DNA from: JAHEZL01 sp046074525
Lineage (GTDB): Bacteria; Bacteroidota; Bacteroidia; Flavobacteriales_C; GCA-002722245
Direction of reading: 5' to 3'
NCBI GenBank assembly: GCA_046074525.1
Contig: JBJTOK010000067.1
Span: 43,042 to 107,041 of the forward strand
DNA: 64,000 nucleotides
Positions 45,547 to 53,879 of this stretch are shown in pieces. A model generated the notes under the pieces. The model did not search any database. It was not told the DNA's origin and was given only the letters and a program-made list of their open reading frames with translations. The position numbers and the translations under genes are program-made. Position 1 is the stretch's first letter, and each line of letters opens with the position of its first letter.

Positions 45547-46614
45547 TTATTTCACTGAAATGAATTTGAGTGGATTTCCTTTTTTCATCTGCATGATGCC
45601 CGATATGATGAGGGTGTCGCCTTCCTGTAATCCTTGCAAAATCTGAATTTTAGTAGAAGTGCGTACACCAGTAGTGACCATTACTTCTTCTGCTATACCC
45701 TTTCTGCTCACGAAAACTTTCTGACCTTTCAATACAGGAATCAGTGCTTCTGTCGGAATAAGTATGCCTTTTTCTGAGTGGCCCAGCGACAGCTGGATAC
45801 GGGCGAAGGAACCCGGGAAAATTTTTCCTGAGTGATTGTCGGTCAATGCTCTCATTTGAATGGTGCGGGTGGCGATATCTACTTTAGGTTCGATGGCCGA
45901 AACATTGGCTTTGTATGTGTTGTCGCTGCCTTCGGTGCTAAACTCAAGTACATCGTTGTTGCTGATTAATGCTGCATATTTTTCGGGAATTGAAAAATCA
46001 ATTTTTAGTGGATTGGTTTGTTGTATCACAGCAATTGCTGTGTTGGGTGTAACATAACTTCCCTCACTGATTTTTTTGATACCTATCGTGCCTGTGAAAG
46101 GCGCTCGGATTTCGGTTTTGGCGATTTGTGCTTCCAGTACTTCTATATCAGCTTTATAAGAACTGAGCAGCGTTTGCGTGGCATCATATTCCTCTTTGCT
46201 GATGCCGTTGATATCAAATAATTTTTTTTGTCTTTCTTCTTTTTCGGTGATGAGTTTCTCTTGCAGTTTTGCTTTTTTGAGCTGGGCCTGTAAGTCGGCA
46301 TCGTTGATTTTCACCAGTAGTTGTCCCTTGTTCACTATACTGCCTTCCTTAAAAGAAATGGAAGTTACTTTTCCGGCCATTTCAGGCATCAGCACTACTT
46401 CTTCGTTGGAAAGGATAGTGCCTGTGATGAAGATTTTATTATCGATGTCTTCATTTTTTACAATATATCCCGAAACCAATGAAGGCTTGCCTTTTGCTGA
46501 TGGAGGCATTCCCTTGGGAACGTTGTCATTACTGAGGAATTTGATCTTGATAAAGACCAGTGCGCCAATGATAAAAATTATGATGAGCGGTGTGCGTGCT
46601 TTTTTCATGTTCAT
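45547..46614 (-). CDS. RND efflux membrane fusion protein (AcrA/MdtA-like adaptor)
   Basis: 355 residues (a second ATG at 46608 is possible). One N-terminal membrane segment, then 'VVLMPEMAGKVTSISFKEGS' and 'ETEIRAPFTGTIGIKKISEG'-like lipoyl halves around a helical hairpin, then beta-barrel and membrane-proximal domains. It bridges the RND pump and the outer membrane channel. It is the first gene of the efflux operon; no regulator gene is next to it. Confidence 0.93.
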   Translation of the reverse strand: MNMKKARTPLIIIFIIGALVFIKIKFLSNDNVPKGMPPSAKGKPSLVSGYIVKNEDIDNKIFITGTILSNEEVVLMPEMAGKVTSISFKEGSIVNKGQLLVKINDADLQAQLKKAKLQEKLITEKEERQKKLFDINGISKEEYDATQTLLSSYKADIEVLEAQIAKTEIRAPFTGTIGIKKISEGSYVTPNTAIAVIQQTNPLKIDFSIPEKYAALISNNDVLEFSTEGSDNTYKANVSAIEPKVDIATRTIQMRALTDNHSGKIFPGSFARIQLSLGHSEKGILIPTEALIPVLKGQKVFVSRKGIAEEVMVTTGVRTSTKIQILQGLQEGDTLIISGIMQMKKGNPLKFISVK

Positions 46615-46691
46615 TATTCTGAGGCATAAAAGTAACTATTTAAAGTACCGGAATAATGAACATAATTGAAATTAACATTCATAAAATGAAA

Positions 46692-46716
46692 CCGCCCCGC
46701 TGGATGAACGGGGCGG
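46692..46716 (-). terminator. Terminator for the secreted protein gene at 46725
   Basis: CCGCCCCG (46692-46699) pairs with CGGGGCGG (46709-46716) across a 9-nt loop, with a T-rich tail on the minus strand (complement of 46678-46691). Confidence 0.75.
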
Positions 46717-46724
46717 AGGGTATA

Positions 46725-48179
46725 TTAAATCTTTAAGTATTTCTTGAGATCGTCGCCCGACTTGATTTTGCTGCTCATGTCGGTCATCTGGAAAGTGTAA
46801 TTTCCATTGCTTTTGATATTCATCTTTTTAAACTCCATTTCAGAAAGGACATAAATTTTCCCCTGTTCGGTAAACAATACCAATACGTTTTTGCCTTTGC
46901 TGGCACAGGAAAATTCTTGCGGAGAAAAATTAAAAGCGCCGTTGTAATTCAAGTCCATGACATACAATAAATATTGCTGGGTGATGTTTTTCTTGCTTCC
47001 TTTTTCAACGAATTTAGCCTTGATGGTAACGGGATTGGTCATTCTGTAAGTCTGATCACAATTGTAAACCCCAAAGTTCGGCGAGCTGAGCCCGGCAATC
47101 ATGTTCTGATTGTTTAGCCTTGCATTGGAGGCCTTGTCTTCATCAACAGTATCAGAAACAACCCGAGAATAGCCCCATTTGAAATTTCTTGATGTAATGG
47201 TGACGAAGTTGGGAACGTGGAGTTTTATTTTTTCCTCTTTTTCCAACTCGTATTTTCTTGTATAGTGTTTGGTTACCAGTGTTTGTTTGTAATTTACTTT
47301 TTTGCTTTTGGCGTTAGCAGGGACAAGATTTTTATCGAAGTTCCACTGACTGTTTCCGCCGCCGCTGCCGAGGTTATAGTAATTCATTCCGGGAATCATA
47401 TTGGTGGCAATAAAATCTACTTTGATTGCTTTTGAGAGGACGATTTCCACACCGTTTTTAAAGCCTTTCATTTCAAACATTCCACCTGAATTGAAATTGA
47501 CTTTCTCGCCGTCTTTTTCGGTAGTCATAGGAATTCCAGAGAAAAGAATATCGACCTGGTTTCTGAATTCACGGTACATGATCACGATTTTTCCTTTCAC
47601 AGTCTGACCGTTTTTGTATGTGCCGCTGTTGGCCGTGAAATAAAGCCTGGAGCCACTTCTGTCGTAAGTGAGTGTGTCGTCTTTCTGGTTGTCGATGGTG
47701 TAGGAAACAAATGGCACCTGATAGTTTTTGAGTGTGGCATCCAGCGATTTGTAATCGATTTTTTTGTGGTAATGAATCACAAAGCCGTGATAGAGCTTGT
47801 AGGCTTCATTTCTGGTGTCTCCCTTGGTTTGCTCCACCAGTTTCCAGATAACAATTTTGGTTTTGAGTTCGGGGAGAATTTCCAAAAGTTCAGCGATCCT
47901 TTTTTCATTCAGCTCGCGTTGGTCGAAAGTAGAGGAGACTTTAAACCGACTGTAAACGAGGTCAATTTGTACGATTTCATTGTTCATCAAAATGGTTTTG
48001 TCGCTCGCATTCATGATGAGCGCTTTTGCATAAGTCATCGGAAGTTTCAGTGTTTTAAACTGGTCGGAAGCGGCGTATTCGCTTACTGACTCCGGTTTCT
48101 GTGCTGCAATTTCATTGGGTGTGATTGCTGGAAGCACTGTGCATTTTGCAATCAAAAAGGTGAGGAAGATTCTTTTCAT
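46725..48179 (-). CDS. Secreted protein of unknown function
   Basis: 484 residues from ATG 48179 (MKRIFLTFLIA); the longer frame upstream overlaps the thrS promoter region and is not signal-like. A signal peptide leads to a mixed alpha/beta protein. A segment near residues 65-140 ('VQIDLVYSRFKVSSTFDQRE', 'IVIWKLVEQTKGD') looks like a motif I have seen in other bacteroidete envelope proteins without a name. No catalytic motif recognised. It diverges from thrS with a 91-nt gap. Confidence 0.7.
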   Translation of the reverse strand: MKRIFLTFLIAKCTVLPAITPNEIAAQKPESVSEYAASDQFKTLKLPMTYAKALIMNASDKTILMNNEIVQIDLVYSRFKVSSTFDQRELNEKRIAELLEILPELKTKIVIWKLVEQTKGDTRNEAYKLYHGFVIHYHKKIDYKSLDATLKNYQVPFVSYTIDNQKDDTLTYDRSGSRLYFTANSGTYKNGQTVKGKIVIMYREFRNQVDILFSGIPMTTEKDGEKVNFNSGGMFEMKGFKNGVEIVLSKAIKVDFIATNMIPGMNYYNLGSGGGNSQWNFDKNLVPANAKSKKVNYKQTLVTKHYTRKYELEKEEKIKLHVPNFVTITSRNFKWGYSRVVSDTVDEDKASNARLNNQNMIAGLSSPNFGVYNCDQTYRMTNPVTIKAKFVEKGSKKNITQQYLLYVMDLNYNGAFNFSPQEFSCASKGKNVLVLFTEQGKIYVLSEMEFKKMNIKSNGNYTFQMTDMSSKIKSGDDLKKYLKI

Positions 48180-48270
48180 ACAAACTTGCTTTATTTTCCA
48201 TAATGTGAAAAATTCAAAAAGTGACACTTGCTCAATCTTTTTCTTATTTTTACGCCCCTTATTAAAATTT

Positions 48271-50208
48271 ATGATCAAGATTACATTGCCCGATGGTTCT
48301 GTTCGCGAGTATCCTGAAGGGGTTAGCGGAATGGACATTGCCAAAAGTATTTCAGAAGGTTTGGCAAGAAATTGTTTGTCGATAAAAGTGAACGGAGAAG
48401 TTCAGGATTTGTCGCGAACGATAACGGGGGATGCATCCATTGTTTTAAATACATGGAATGATGCCGACGGGAAATCTACCCTGTGGCACTCTTCAGCGCA
48501 CTTACTGGCTGAGGCGATTGAGGCACTTTATCCCGGAACCAAATTCGGTATCGGTCCGGCCATTGAAAACGGATTTTATTACGATATCGACCTCGGGGGT
48601 AAAACCATTACTGATGCCGATTTTAAGAAGATAGAAGATAAGATGCTGGAGCTGGCCCGTGGCAAAAGCGAATACAAGCGCAAAGAAGTATCCAAGTCTG
48701 ATGCTATTGCGTATTTCAAAGACAAAGGCGATGAGTACAAGCTGGAGCTTTTGGAGAATTTACCCGACGGTGAAATCACTTTTTACACCCAGGGTAATTT
48801 TACTGATTTGTGTCGCGGACCGCATATTCCTGATACTTCATTTATAAAGGCCGCCAAGGTGATGAGTGTTGCCGGTGCTTACTGGCGCGGCGACGAAAAG
48901 CGCAAGCAATTGACGCGTTTGTATGCCATTACTTTCCCGAAACAAAAGGAATTGACTGATTACCTCACCATGCTGGAGGAAGCGAAAAAACGGGATCACC
49001 GCAAGCTGGGGAAAGAAATGGAGCTCTTTACTTTTTCACAAAAGGTGGGGCAGGGTTTACCGCTGTGGCTGCCGAAAGGTGCCGATTTACGAGATCGTCT
49101 CACCAACTTCCTCAAAAAAGCGCAGGCTCAGGCCGGGTACCTGGGTGTGGTTACTCCACACATCGGGAATGTTGAATTGTACAAAACTTCAGGTCACTAC
49201 GAAAAATATGGAAAGGATTCTTTCCAGCCAATAGAAACACCGCAGGAAGGCGAGCAGTTTTTCCTTAAACCGATGAACTGCCCTCACCACTGTGAGATTT
49301 ACAAAAGCAAGCCGCGTTCATATAAGGATATGCCGGTTCGTTTTGCAGAGTTTGGTACTGTTTACCGTTACGAGCAAAGCGGCGAGTTGCATGGCTTAAC
49401 CCGAGTTCGTGGCTTTACTCAGGATGACGCGCATATTTTCTGTCGCCAGGATCAGCTCAATGAAGAATTTGAAAAGGTAATCGACCTTGTTCAATATGTA
49501 TTCAAGGTATTTGGTTTTAGCGAATATACCGCCCAGATTTCCCTGCGCGATCAGGAAGACCGTTCCAAATACATCGGTACCAACGAAAACTGGGAAGCTG
49601 CGGAAAATGCTATCATTGAATCGTCGGCTAAAAAGGGATTGAAAACCGTTACCGAATATGGTGAAGCCGCTTTCTACGGTCCGAAGCTGGATTTCATGGT
49701 GAAGGATGTTATCGGTCGTAAATGGCAGCTGGGAACCATTCAGGTGGATTACAACCTGCCGGAGCGTTTTGAGCTGGAATATGTGGGCAGCGACGACAAG
49801 CGTCACCGTCCGGTAATGATTCATCGAGCGCCTTTCGGGTCGCTGGAAAGATTCATTGCCATTCTTATTGAACACTGCGCCGGGAATTTCCCGCTGTGGC
49901 TCACTCCGACCCAGGTGGCTATTTTGCCTTTGAGCGAAAAATACAACGCTGATTCTCAAAAGCTTTTGAGTTTGCTAAATAATTCCGATATTCGCGGATT
50001 CGTTGACGACCGTAATGAAACGATGGGCAAGAAAATCAGGGACACTGAAATGCAGAAAGTCCCGTATATGCTGGTCCTCGGAGAGAAAGAGATAGCAGAA
50101 GGAGTCGTTGCAGTGAGGAAGCATGGAGGGGAAGATTTAGGGAAAATGAAAGTGGAGCAGTTTATTAACATAGTAAAAGAAGAAATAAATAAAGCATTAG
50201 AATACTAG
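48271..50208 (+). CDS. thrS: Threonyl-tRNA synthetase
   Basis: 645 residues from ATG 48271; the open frame before it is not ThrRS-like. Domains in order: TGS (1-60), editing domain with 'HSSAHLLAEAI', catalytic class II core with 'MNCPHHCEIYKS' (zinc Cys), motif 2 'RFAEFGTVYRYEQSGELHGL', motif 3 'HRAPFGSLERFIAIL', and a C-terminal anticodon-binding domain. It charges tRNA-Thr and edits mischarged Ser. It begins the thrS-infC-rpmI-rplT cluster, an arrangement shared with many bacteria. Confidence 0.98.
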   Translation: MIKITLPDGSVREYPEGVSGMDIAKSISEGLARNCLSIKVNGEVQDLSRTITGDASIVLNTWNDADGKSTLWHSSAHLLAEAIEALYPGTKFGIGPAIENGFYYDIDLGGKTITDADFKKIEDKMLELARGKSEYKRKEVSKSDAIAYFKDKGDEYKLELLENLPDGEITFYTQGNFTDLCRGPHIPDTSFIKAAKVMSVAGAYWRGDEKRKQLTRLYAITFPKQKELTDYLTMLEEAKKRDHRKLGKEMELFTFSQKVGQGLPLWLPKGADLRDRLTNFLKKAQAQAGYLGVVTPHIGNVELYKTSGHYEKYGKDSFQPIETPQEGEQFFLKPMNCPHHCEIYKSKPRSYKDMPVRFAEFGTVYRYEQSGELHGLTRVRGFTQDDAHIFCRQDQLNEEFEKVIDLVQYVFKVFGFSEYTAQISLRDQEDRSKYIGTNENWEAAENAIIESSAKKGLKTVTEYGEAAFYGPKLDFMVKDVIGRKWQLGTIQVDYNLPERFELEYVGSDDKRHRPVMIHRAPFGSLERFIAILIEHCAGNFPLWLTPTQVAILPLSEKYNADSQKLLSLLNNSDIRGFVDDRNETMGKKIRDTEMQKVPYMLVLGEKEIAEGVVAVRKHGGEDLGKMKVEQFINIVKEEINKALEY

Positions 50209-50826
50209 ATGAATAAACCAGGAGGATATAATAACAATTATAACAGGCCAAGCGGGGGTGCTAACAAACCCGGCGGAACATTTCCAAGAAGAGAAAGAGG
50301 CGGAAGGGTTTTTAAGAAAAATCCTCACCGTATCAACGAAGAGATTACCGGTCGTGAGGTAAGGGTTGTAGGAGAAGGTATTGAATCGTCGGTTCTCTCT
50401 GTTAGAGCAGCGGTAGAACTGGCAAAAAGCATGGAGCTGGATTTGGTGGAGATTTCACCTAATGCAGAACCACCGGTTTGTAAAATAACAGATTATAAGA
50501 AGTTCTTATACCAGCAAAAGAAGAAACAGAAGGAGATCAAGAAGAAAACGCAAAACGTTGTCATTAAGGAGATCCGTTTTGGACCGAATACCGATGAGCA
50601 CGATTTCAACTTCAAGTTGAAACACGCTATAGGATTCCTGCAGGATGGTGCAAAGGTAAAAGCCTATGTGTTCTTTAAAGGAAGAGCTATCGTGTACAAG
50701 GAAAGAGGAGAGATTTTGCTGTTGAAGTTTGTACAGGAACTGGAAGAGTGGGGCAAGGTGGAAAGCATGCCGCAGCTCGAAGGAAAGAAGATGATCGTAA
50801 TGATCACTCCTAAAAAAAGTAGTTGA
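50209..50826 (+). CDS. infC: Translation initiation factor IF-3 with Gly/Asn-rich N-terminal extension
   Basis: 205 residues. The IF-3 core starts near residue 38 ('HRINEEITGREVRVVGEG'), then 'AVELAKSMELDLVEISPNAE', 'PPVCKITDYKKFLYQQKKKQ' and the C-terminal domain 'IRFGPNTDEHDFNFKLKHA'. The first about 37 residues are an extra low-complexity stretch rich in Gly, Asn, Pro and Arg. IF-3 keeps 30S free and checks the start codon. The ATG directly follows the thrS stop with no gap, and the start is ATG, not the rare AUU used by E. coli infC. Confidence 0.97.
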   Translation: MNKPGGYNNNYNRPSGGANKPGGTFPRRERGGRVFKKNPHRINEEITGREVRVVGEGIESSVLSVRAAVELAKSMELDLVEISPNAEPPVCKITDYKKFLYQQKKKQKEIKKKTQNVVIKEIRFGPNTDEHDFNFKLKHAIGFLQDGAKVKAYVFFKGRAIVYKERGEILLLKFVQELEEWGKVESMPQLEGKKMIVMITPKKSS

Positions 50827-50852
50827 TTGAAGATTTATATAAAGTAAGTGTT

Positions 50853-51053
50853 ATGCCAAAAATGAAAACCAAATCCTCTGCAAAGAAGAGATTCTCTGTA
50901 ACAGGAACAGGAAAGATCAAAAGAAAACATGCTTATAAAAGTCATATCCTGACTAAAAAAGCAAAAAAGAGAAAGAGAAACCTGACACATGCCGGTTACG
51001 TTAGCCCAGGCGACGAAGGCAACATCAAGTTGATTTTAACCATTGGAAAATAA
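50853..51053 (+). CDS. rpmI: 50S ribosomal protein L35
   Basis: 66 residues from ATG 50853 ('MPKMKTKSSAKKRFSVTGTG'); the frame is open to 50823 but L35 starts here. Basic and typical: 'GKIKRKHAYKSHILTKKAKK' and 'HAGYVSPGDE'. It sits between infC and rplT as in most bacteria. Confidence 0.97.
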   Translation: MPKMKTKSSAKKRFSVTGTGKIKRKHAYKSHILTKKAKKRKRNLTHAGYVSPGDEGNIKLILTIGK

Positions 51054-51080
51054 GTTTCCAGGTACTGTTTAACCCGATGT

Positions 51081-51114
51081 TCAGCCTACAAGTTCCGTGT
51101 GTAACGGACGCTGA
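51081..51114 (+). promoter_or_regulatory. Two-tier hairpin between rpmI and rplT
   Basis: TCAGC (51081-51085) with GCTGA (51110-51114) encloses TCCGT (51094-51098) with ACGGA (51104-51108). It lies 21 nt before the rplT start. L20 represses its own operon by binding such leader structures in other bacteria, so a similar role is possible, but this is unproven here. Confidence 0.4.
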
Positions 51115-51134
51115 CCGTCAAAAAACTAATTATT

Positions 51135-51482
51135 ATGCCTAGATCAACCAACTCGGTAGCGGCGAAAGCCAGAAAGAAAAAGGTGTTGAAGTATGCCAAA
51201 GGCTACTTCGGCAGAGCAAAAAACGTATGGACCGTTGCGAAGAACGCAGTGGAAAAAGGGATGGTGTATGCCTATTCCGGTCGTAAACAAAAGAAAAGAA
51301 GTTTCAGAGCAATCTGGATTCAGCGTATTAACGCTGGTGTTCGTGAACACGGCATGTCTTACTCTGAATTCATGGGTAAATTCAATGCAAAAGGATTGGA
51401 GTTGAACAGAAAGTCACTCGCTGACTTAGCTGCTAACCACCCTGAAGCATTCAAAGCTGTTGTTGATTCTTTGAAGAATTAA
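51135..51482 (+). CDS. rplT: 50S ribosomal protein L20
   Basis: 115 residues with 'MPRSTNSVAAKARKKKVLKY' and 'AKGYFGRAKNVWTVAKNAVE', the extended basic tail and globular end of L20. An early assembly protein of the 50S subunit and known autoregulator of the infC-rpmI-rplT operon in other bacteria. The operon ends at the hairpin 20 nt downstream. Confidence 0.98.
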   Translation: MPRSTNSVAAKARKKKVLKYAKGYFGRAKNVWTVAKNAVEKGMVYAYSGRKQKKRSFRAIWIQRINAGVREHGMSYSEFMGKFNAKGLELNRKSLADLAANHPEAFKAVVDSLKN

Positions 51483-51501
51483 GATTTGCTTTCTAAAGCA
51501 T

Positions 51502-51532
51502 AAAAAGCTCCGGAGAAATCCGGAGCTTTTTT
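51502..51532 (+). terminator. Terminator of the thrS-infC-rpmI-rplT operon
   Basis: AAAAAGCTCCGGA (51502-51514) pairs with TCCGGAGCTTTTT (51519-51531) with a 4-nt loop and T run. Confidence 0.93.
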
Positions 51533-51567
51533 GTTTTTAAATTTGTTGGAAGAATAACCATCATTGT

Positions 51568-51611
51568 GTCATTGCTAGAGATTTCCGTGCTCGAAGGTTT
51601 CTGGCAATGAC
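51568..51611. repeat. 44-bp imperfect palindrome of the GTCATTGC type
   Basis: GTCATTGC at 51568-51575 pairs with GCAATGAC at 51604-51611, and the inner parts are mostly complementary allowing G-T pairs. It lies between two terminators in a region without genes and resembles dispersed 'GTCATTGC...GCAATGAC' repeats seen in various bacterial genomes. Confidence 0.55.
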
Positions 51612-51618
51612 GGAAGTA

Positions 51619-51650
51619 CAAAAAAATCCCCGACTGGAAAGTCGGGGATT
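51619..51650 (-). terminator. Terminator of the YceI lipoprotein gene
   Basis: AATCCCCGACT (51625-51635) pairs with AGTCGGGGATT (51640-51650) with a 4-nt loop. On the minus strand it ends in a T run (complement of 51619-51626). Confidence 0.9.
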
Positions 51651-51670
51651 TCATATCGATAACGTATAGC

Positions 51671-52321
51671 TTACTTATTCGCAGTCAAAGAAACCTGCAA
51701 CTCCATTAAATCATTAATCAGTTTGTCTTTCGCCATCCCTTCAATGGTTCCTGAGTTGTAAACCACTCCCCATTTAGTTCTGTCGATGGAGAACTTCTTG
51801 GATTCCACTACAAGCAAATCTCCCATTTCTTTGATGGAGTAAGGGAAGGTCACTGAGTTGGTAGTGCTCTTGATTGTTAGATCTCCTGTGACAGTTGAAT
51901 CCGTAGCCGAAGTAATTACAAATCGCGCAGTTGGATAAGTTTCGGCCTCAAAGAAATCTTTTGATTTCAGGTGATCTACAAGTTTAGCTTTGTCCTTTTC
52001 ATCTTTCAAATCGAGGTTGTGTATCTGTTGCATATCTATCGAAATGTCTCCATTGATCAACTTGCCTTCAGAGAGTCCGAACCAACCTTCTTTAATGCGA
52101 ATGAATCCGTTATGACCTTTGCCATTTGGCTTGGTGCCGGTCCATTTCACTTCACTTGCACCAGTTTCTACTTTAAAGGTGTCTACAGTGATTGTTGGGG
52201 TGCTTACTTGAGGGATACTGTCTTTTGCAGTGGTAGTTGCTGCTTCAGGAGCTTGTTCTCCACCGCAGGAAGCTAGGATTGTGGCGGTTGCCAGGGAAAA
52301 TAAAGTGATTTTTGTTTTCAT
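51671..52321 (-). CDS. YceI-family lipoprotein
   Basis: 216 residues with a lipobox at Cys19 ('ATATILASCGGE'), a Thr/Pro-rich linker (about 20-50) and a YceI domain: 'EVKWTGTKPNGKGHNGFIRI', 'LVDHLKSKDFFEAETYPTAR', 'VTGDLTIKSTTNSVTFPYSI' and 'RTKWGVVYNSGT'. YceI proteins are lipocalin-like barrels that bind polyisoprenoids or other lipids. Lipidation places it in the envelope. It is a single-gene unit ahead of purB in the same direction. Confidence 0.9.
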   Translation of the reverse strand: MKTKITLFSLATATILASCGGEQAPEAATTTAKDSIPQVSTPTITVDTFKVETGASEVKWTGTKPNGKGHNGFIRIKEGWFGLSEGKLINGDISIDMQQIHNLDLKDEKDKAKLVDHLKSKDFFEAETYPTARFVITSATDSTVTGDLTIKSTTNSVTFPYSIKEMGDLLVVESKKFSIDRTKWGVVYNSGTIEGMAKDKLINDLMELQVSLTANK

Positions 52322-52362
52322 TTTATGGTTTTTTTGTGAGTTTCATTTAAAATGTATGCCAG

Positions 52363-53724
52363 TTATATTAACTCATTGGCGTTGTAGCCCACGTAGTTGT
52401 GCGGACTGATTTTCTTCAGTTGTGCTTTCAATTCTTCGGAAATATTTAAGGTGTCAATAAACGCCGCAATAGAGGCCTGCGTGGTTTTTTCGTTTTTTCG
52501 TGTAAGTCCTTTCAGGGCCTCGTATGGTTTAGGATAACCTTCTTTTCTCAGCACAGTTTGAATGGCTTCGGCAATTACCGCCCAGTTGTCTTCGAGGTCA
52601 TTTTTTATTTTGTCTTCGTTGATCAGTAGTTTATTAAGTCCTTTCAAGGTAGAAGCGAAAGCAATAACCGTATGAGCCAATGGAACTCCAATGTTTCTAA
52701 GTACAGTGCTATCGGTTAAATCACGCTGCAAGCGGGAAACAGGCAGCTTTGCTGCCATAAATTCAAAGCCGCTGTTGGCAATACCCAGGTTTCCTTCGGA
52801 GTTTTCGAAGTCGATAGGATTTACTTTATGAGGCATCGCTGAAGAGCCTACTTCACCTTCTTTCAATTGTTGCTTGAAATAATCAGTGGAGATATAACTC
52901 CAGAAGTCGCGGTTGATATCAACGAAAATGGTATTGATCCTTTTGAGGGCATCAAAAAGTGCTGCTATATTGTCGTAATGCTCAATCTGCGTAGTGGTTT
53001 GCGAACGATGGAGTCCGAGGACATTATTCACGAAATTATTGGAGAATGCAATCCAGTCGATTTCAGGATAGGCAATTTTATGCGCGTTGAAATTTCCTGT
53101 GGCACCGCCGAATTTAGCGCTGAAAGGCACAGCTCTAAGTTGCTTTGCTTGCGCTTCAATACGCTCTACATAAACATAAATTTCTTTTCCGAGTAAGGTA
53201 GGAGAGGCCGCTTGTCCATGAGTACGTGCTAGTAAGGTCACATTTCTCCAGCTTGCAGCCTGTTCTTTCAGTTTTTTGATGTTGTCATCGAGCAGCGGAT
53301 AATAAGAGGTATTCAACGCATCTTTCAATGACAGGGGAATTGCCGTGTTGTTGATATCCTGTGAGGTAAGTCCGAAATGGATGAATTCTTTGTACTCCGC
53401 GAGTCCCAGTCCATCAAATTTCTCCTTGATGAAATATTCAACAGCCTTCACATCATGATTCGTGGTTTTTTCAATCTCCTTGATAGCCTGAGCATCTTCA
53501 ATAGAAAAAGAAGTGTAAATCTTTTTCAGTGCCGGATATATTTTTTTATCAATTTTATTGAGTTGGGGAAGAGGTAATTCACATAGGGCGATGAAATATT
53601 CAATTTCCACCAGTACTCTGTACCTGATGAGGGCATATTCGGAAAAATAGGCTGCGAGATCCTTGGTGATTCTTCTGTATCGCCCGTCGACGGGCGATAT
53701 TGCGGTAAGTTGTGATAAGTCCAT
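52363..53724 (-). CDS. purB: Adenylosuccinate lyase
   Basis: 453 residues, close to the E. coli enzyme in length and type. The fumarase/aspartase superfamily signature is 'GSSAMPHKVNPIDFENSEGN', with 'TSQDINNTAIPL' and 'ARTHGQAASPT' also present. It cleaves SAICAR and adenylosuccinate in purine synthesis, releasing fumarate each time. It diverges from the PorE-like gene with a 155-nt gap. Confidence 0.97.
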   Translation of the reverse strand: MDLSQLTAISPVDGRYRRITKDLAAYFSEYALIRYRVLVEIEYFIALCELPLPQLNKIDKKIYPALKKIYTSFSIEDAQAIKEIEKTTNHDVKAVEYFIKEKFDGLGLAEYKEFIHFGLTSQDINNTAIPLSLKDALNTSYYPLLDDNIKKLKEQAASWRNVTLLARTHGQAASPTLLGKEIYVYVERIEAQAKQLRAVPFSAKFGGATGNFNAHKIAYPEIDWIAFSNNFVNNVLGLHRSQTTTQIEHYDNIAALFDALKRINTIFVDINRDFWSYISTDYFKQQLKEGEVGSSAMPHKVNPIDFENSEGNLGIANSGFEFMAAKLPVSRLQRDLTDSTVLRNIGVPLAHTVIAFASTLKGLNKLLINEDKIKNDLEDNWAVIAEAIQTVLRKEGYPKPYEALKGLTRKNEKTTQASIAAFIDTLNISEELKAQLKKISPHNYVGYNANELI

Positions 53725-53879
53725 TGTTCTTGTAATTAGGCATTAAAGGTAAAATTTTTTGGTGTGAGCTGACATTTGTTGTGATTTTAATTATCTTACA
53801 TCCTTAACTTTCGGGGTAATTGTTACAATAAGTTGTGAATTTTTATATTTTTGTTTCCCGCACTTAAAATAAATTAGGC

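Noticed and set aside
48115..48270. Upstream extension of thrS
   Set aside because: It overlaps the divergent gene and precedes the TGS domain that begins at ATG 48271.
53680..53705. Palindrome CGCCCGTCGACGGGCG in purB
   Set aside because: It lies inside conserved coding sequence (residues near 10-15) and is explained by codons there.
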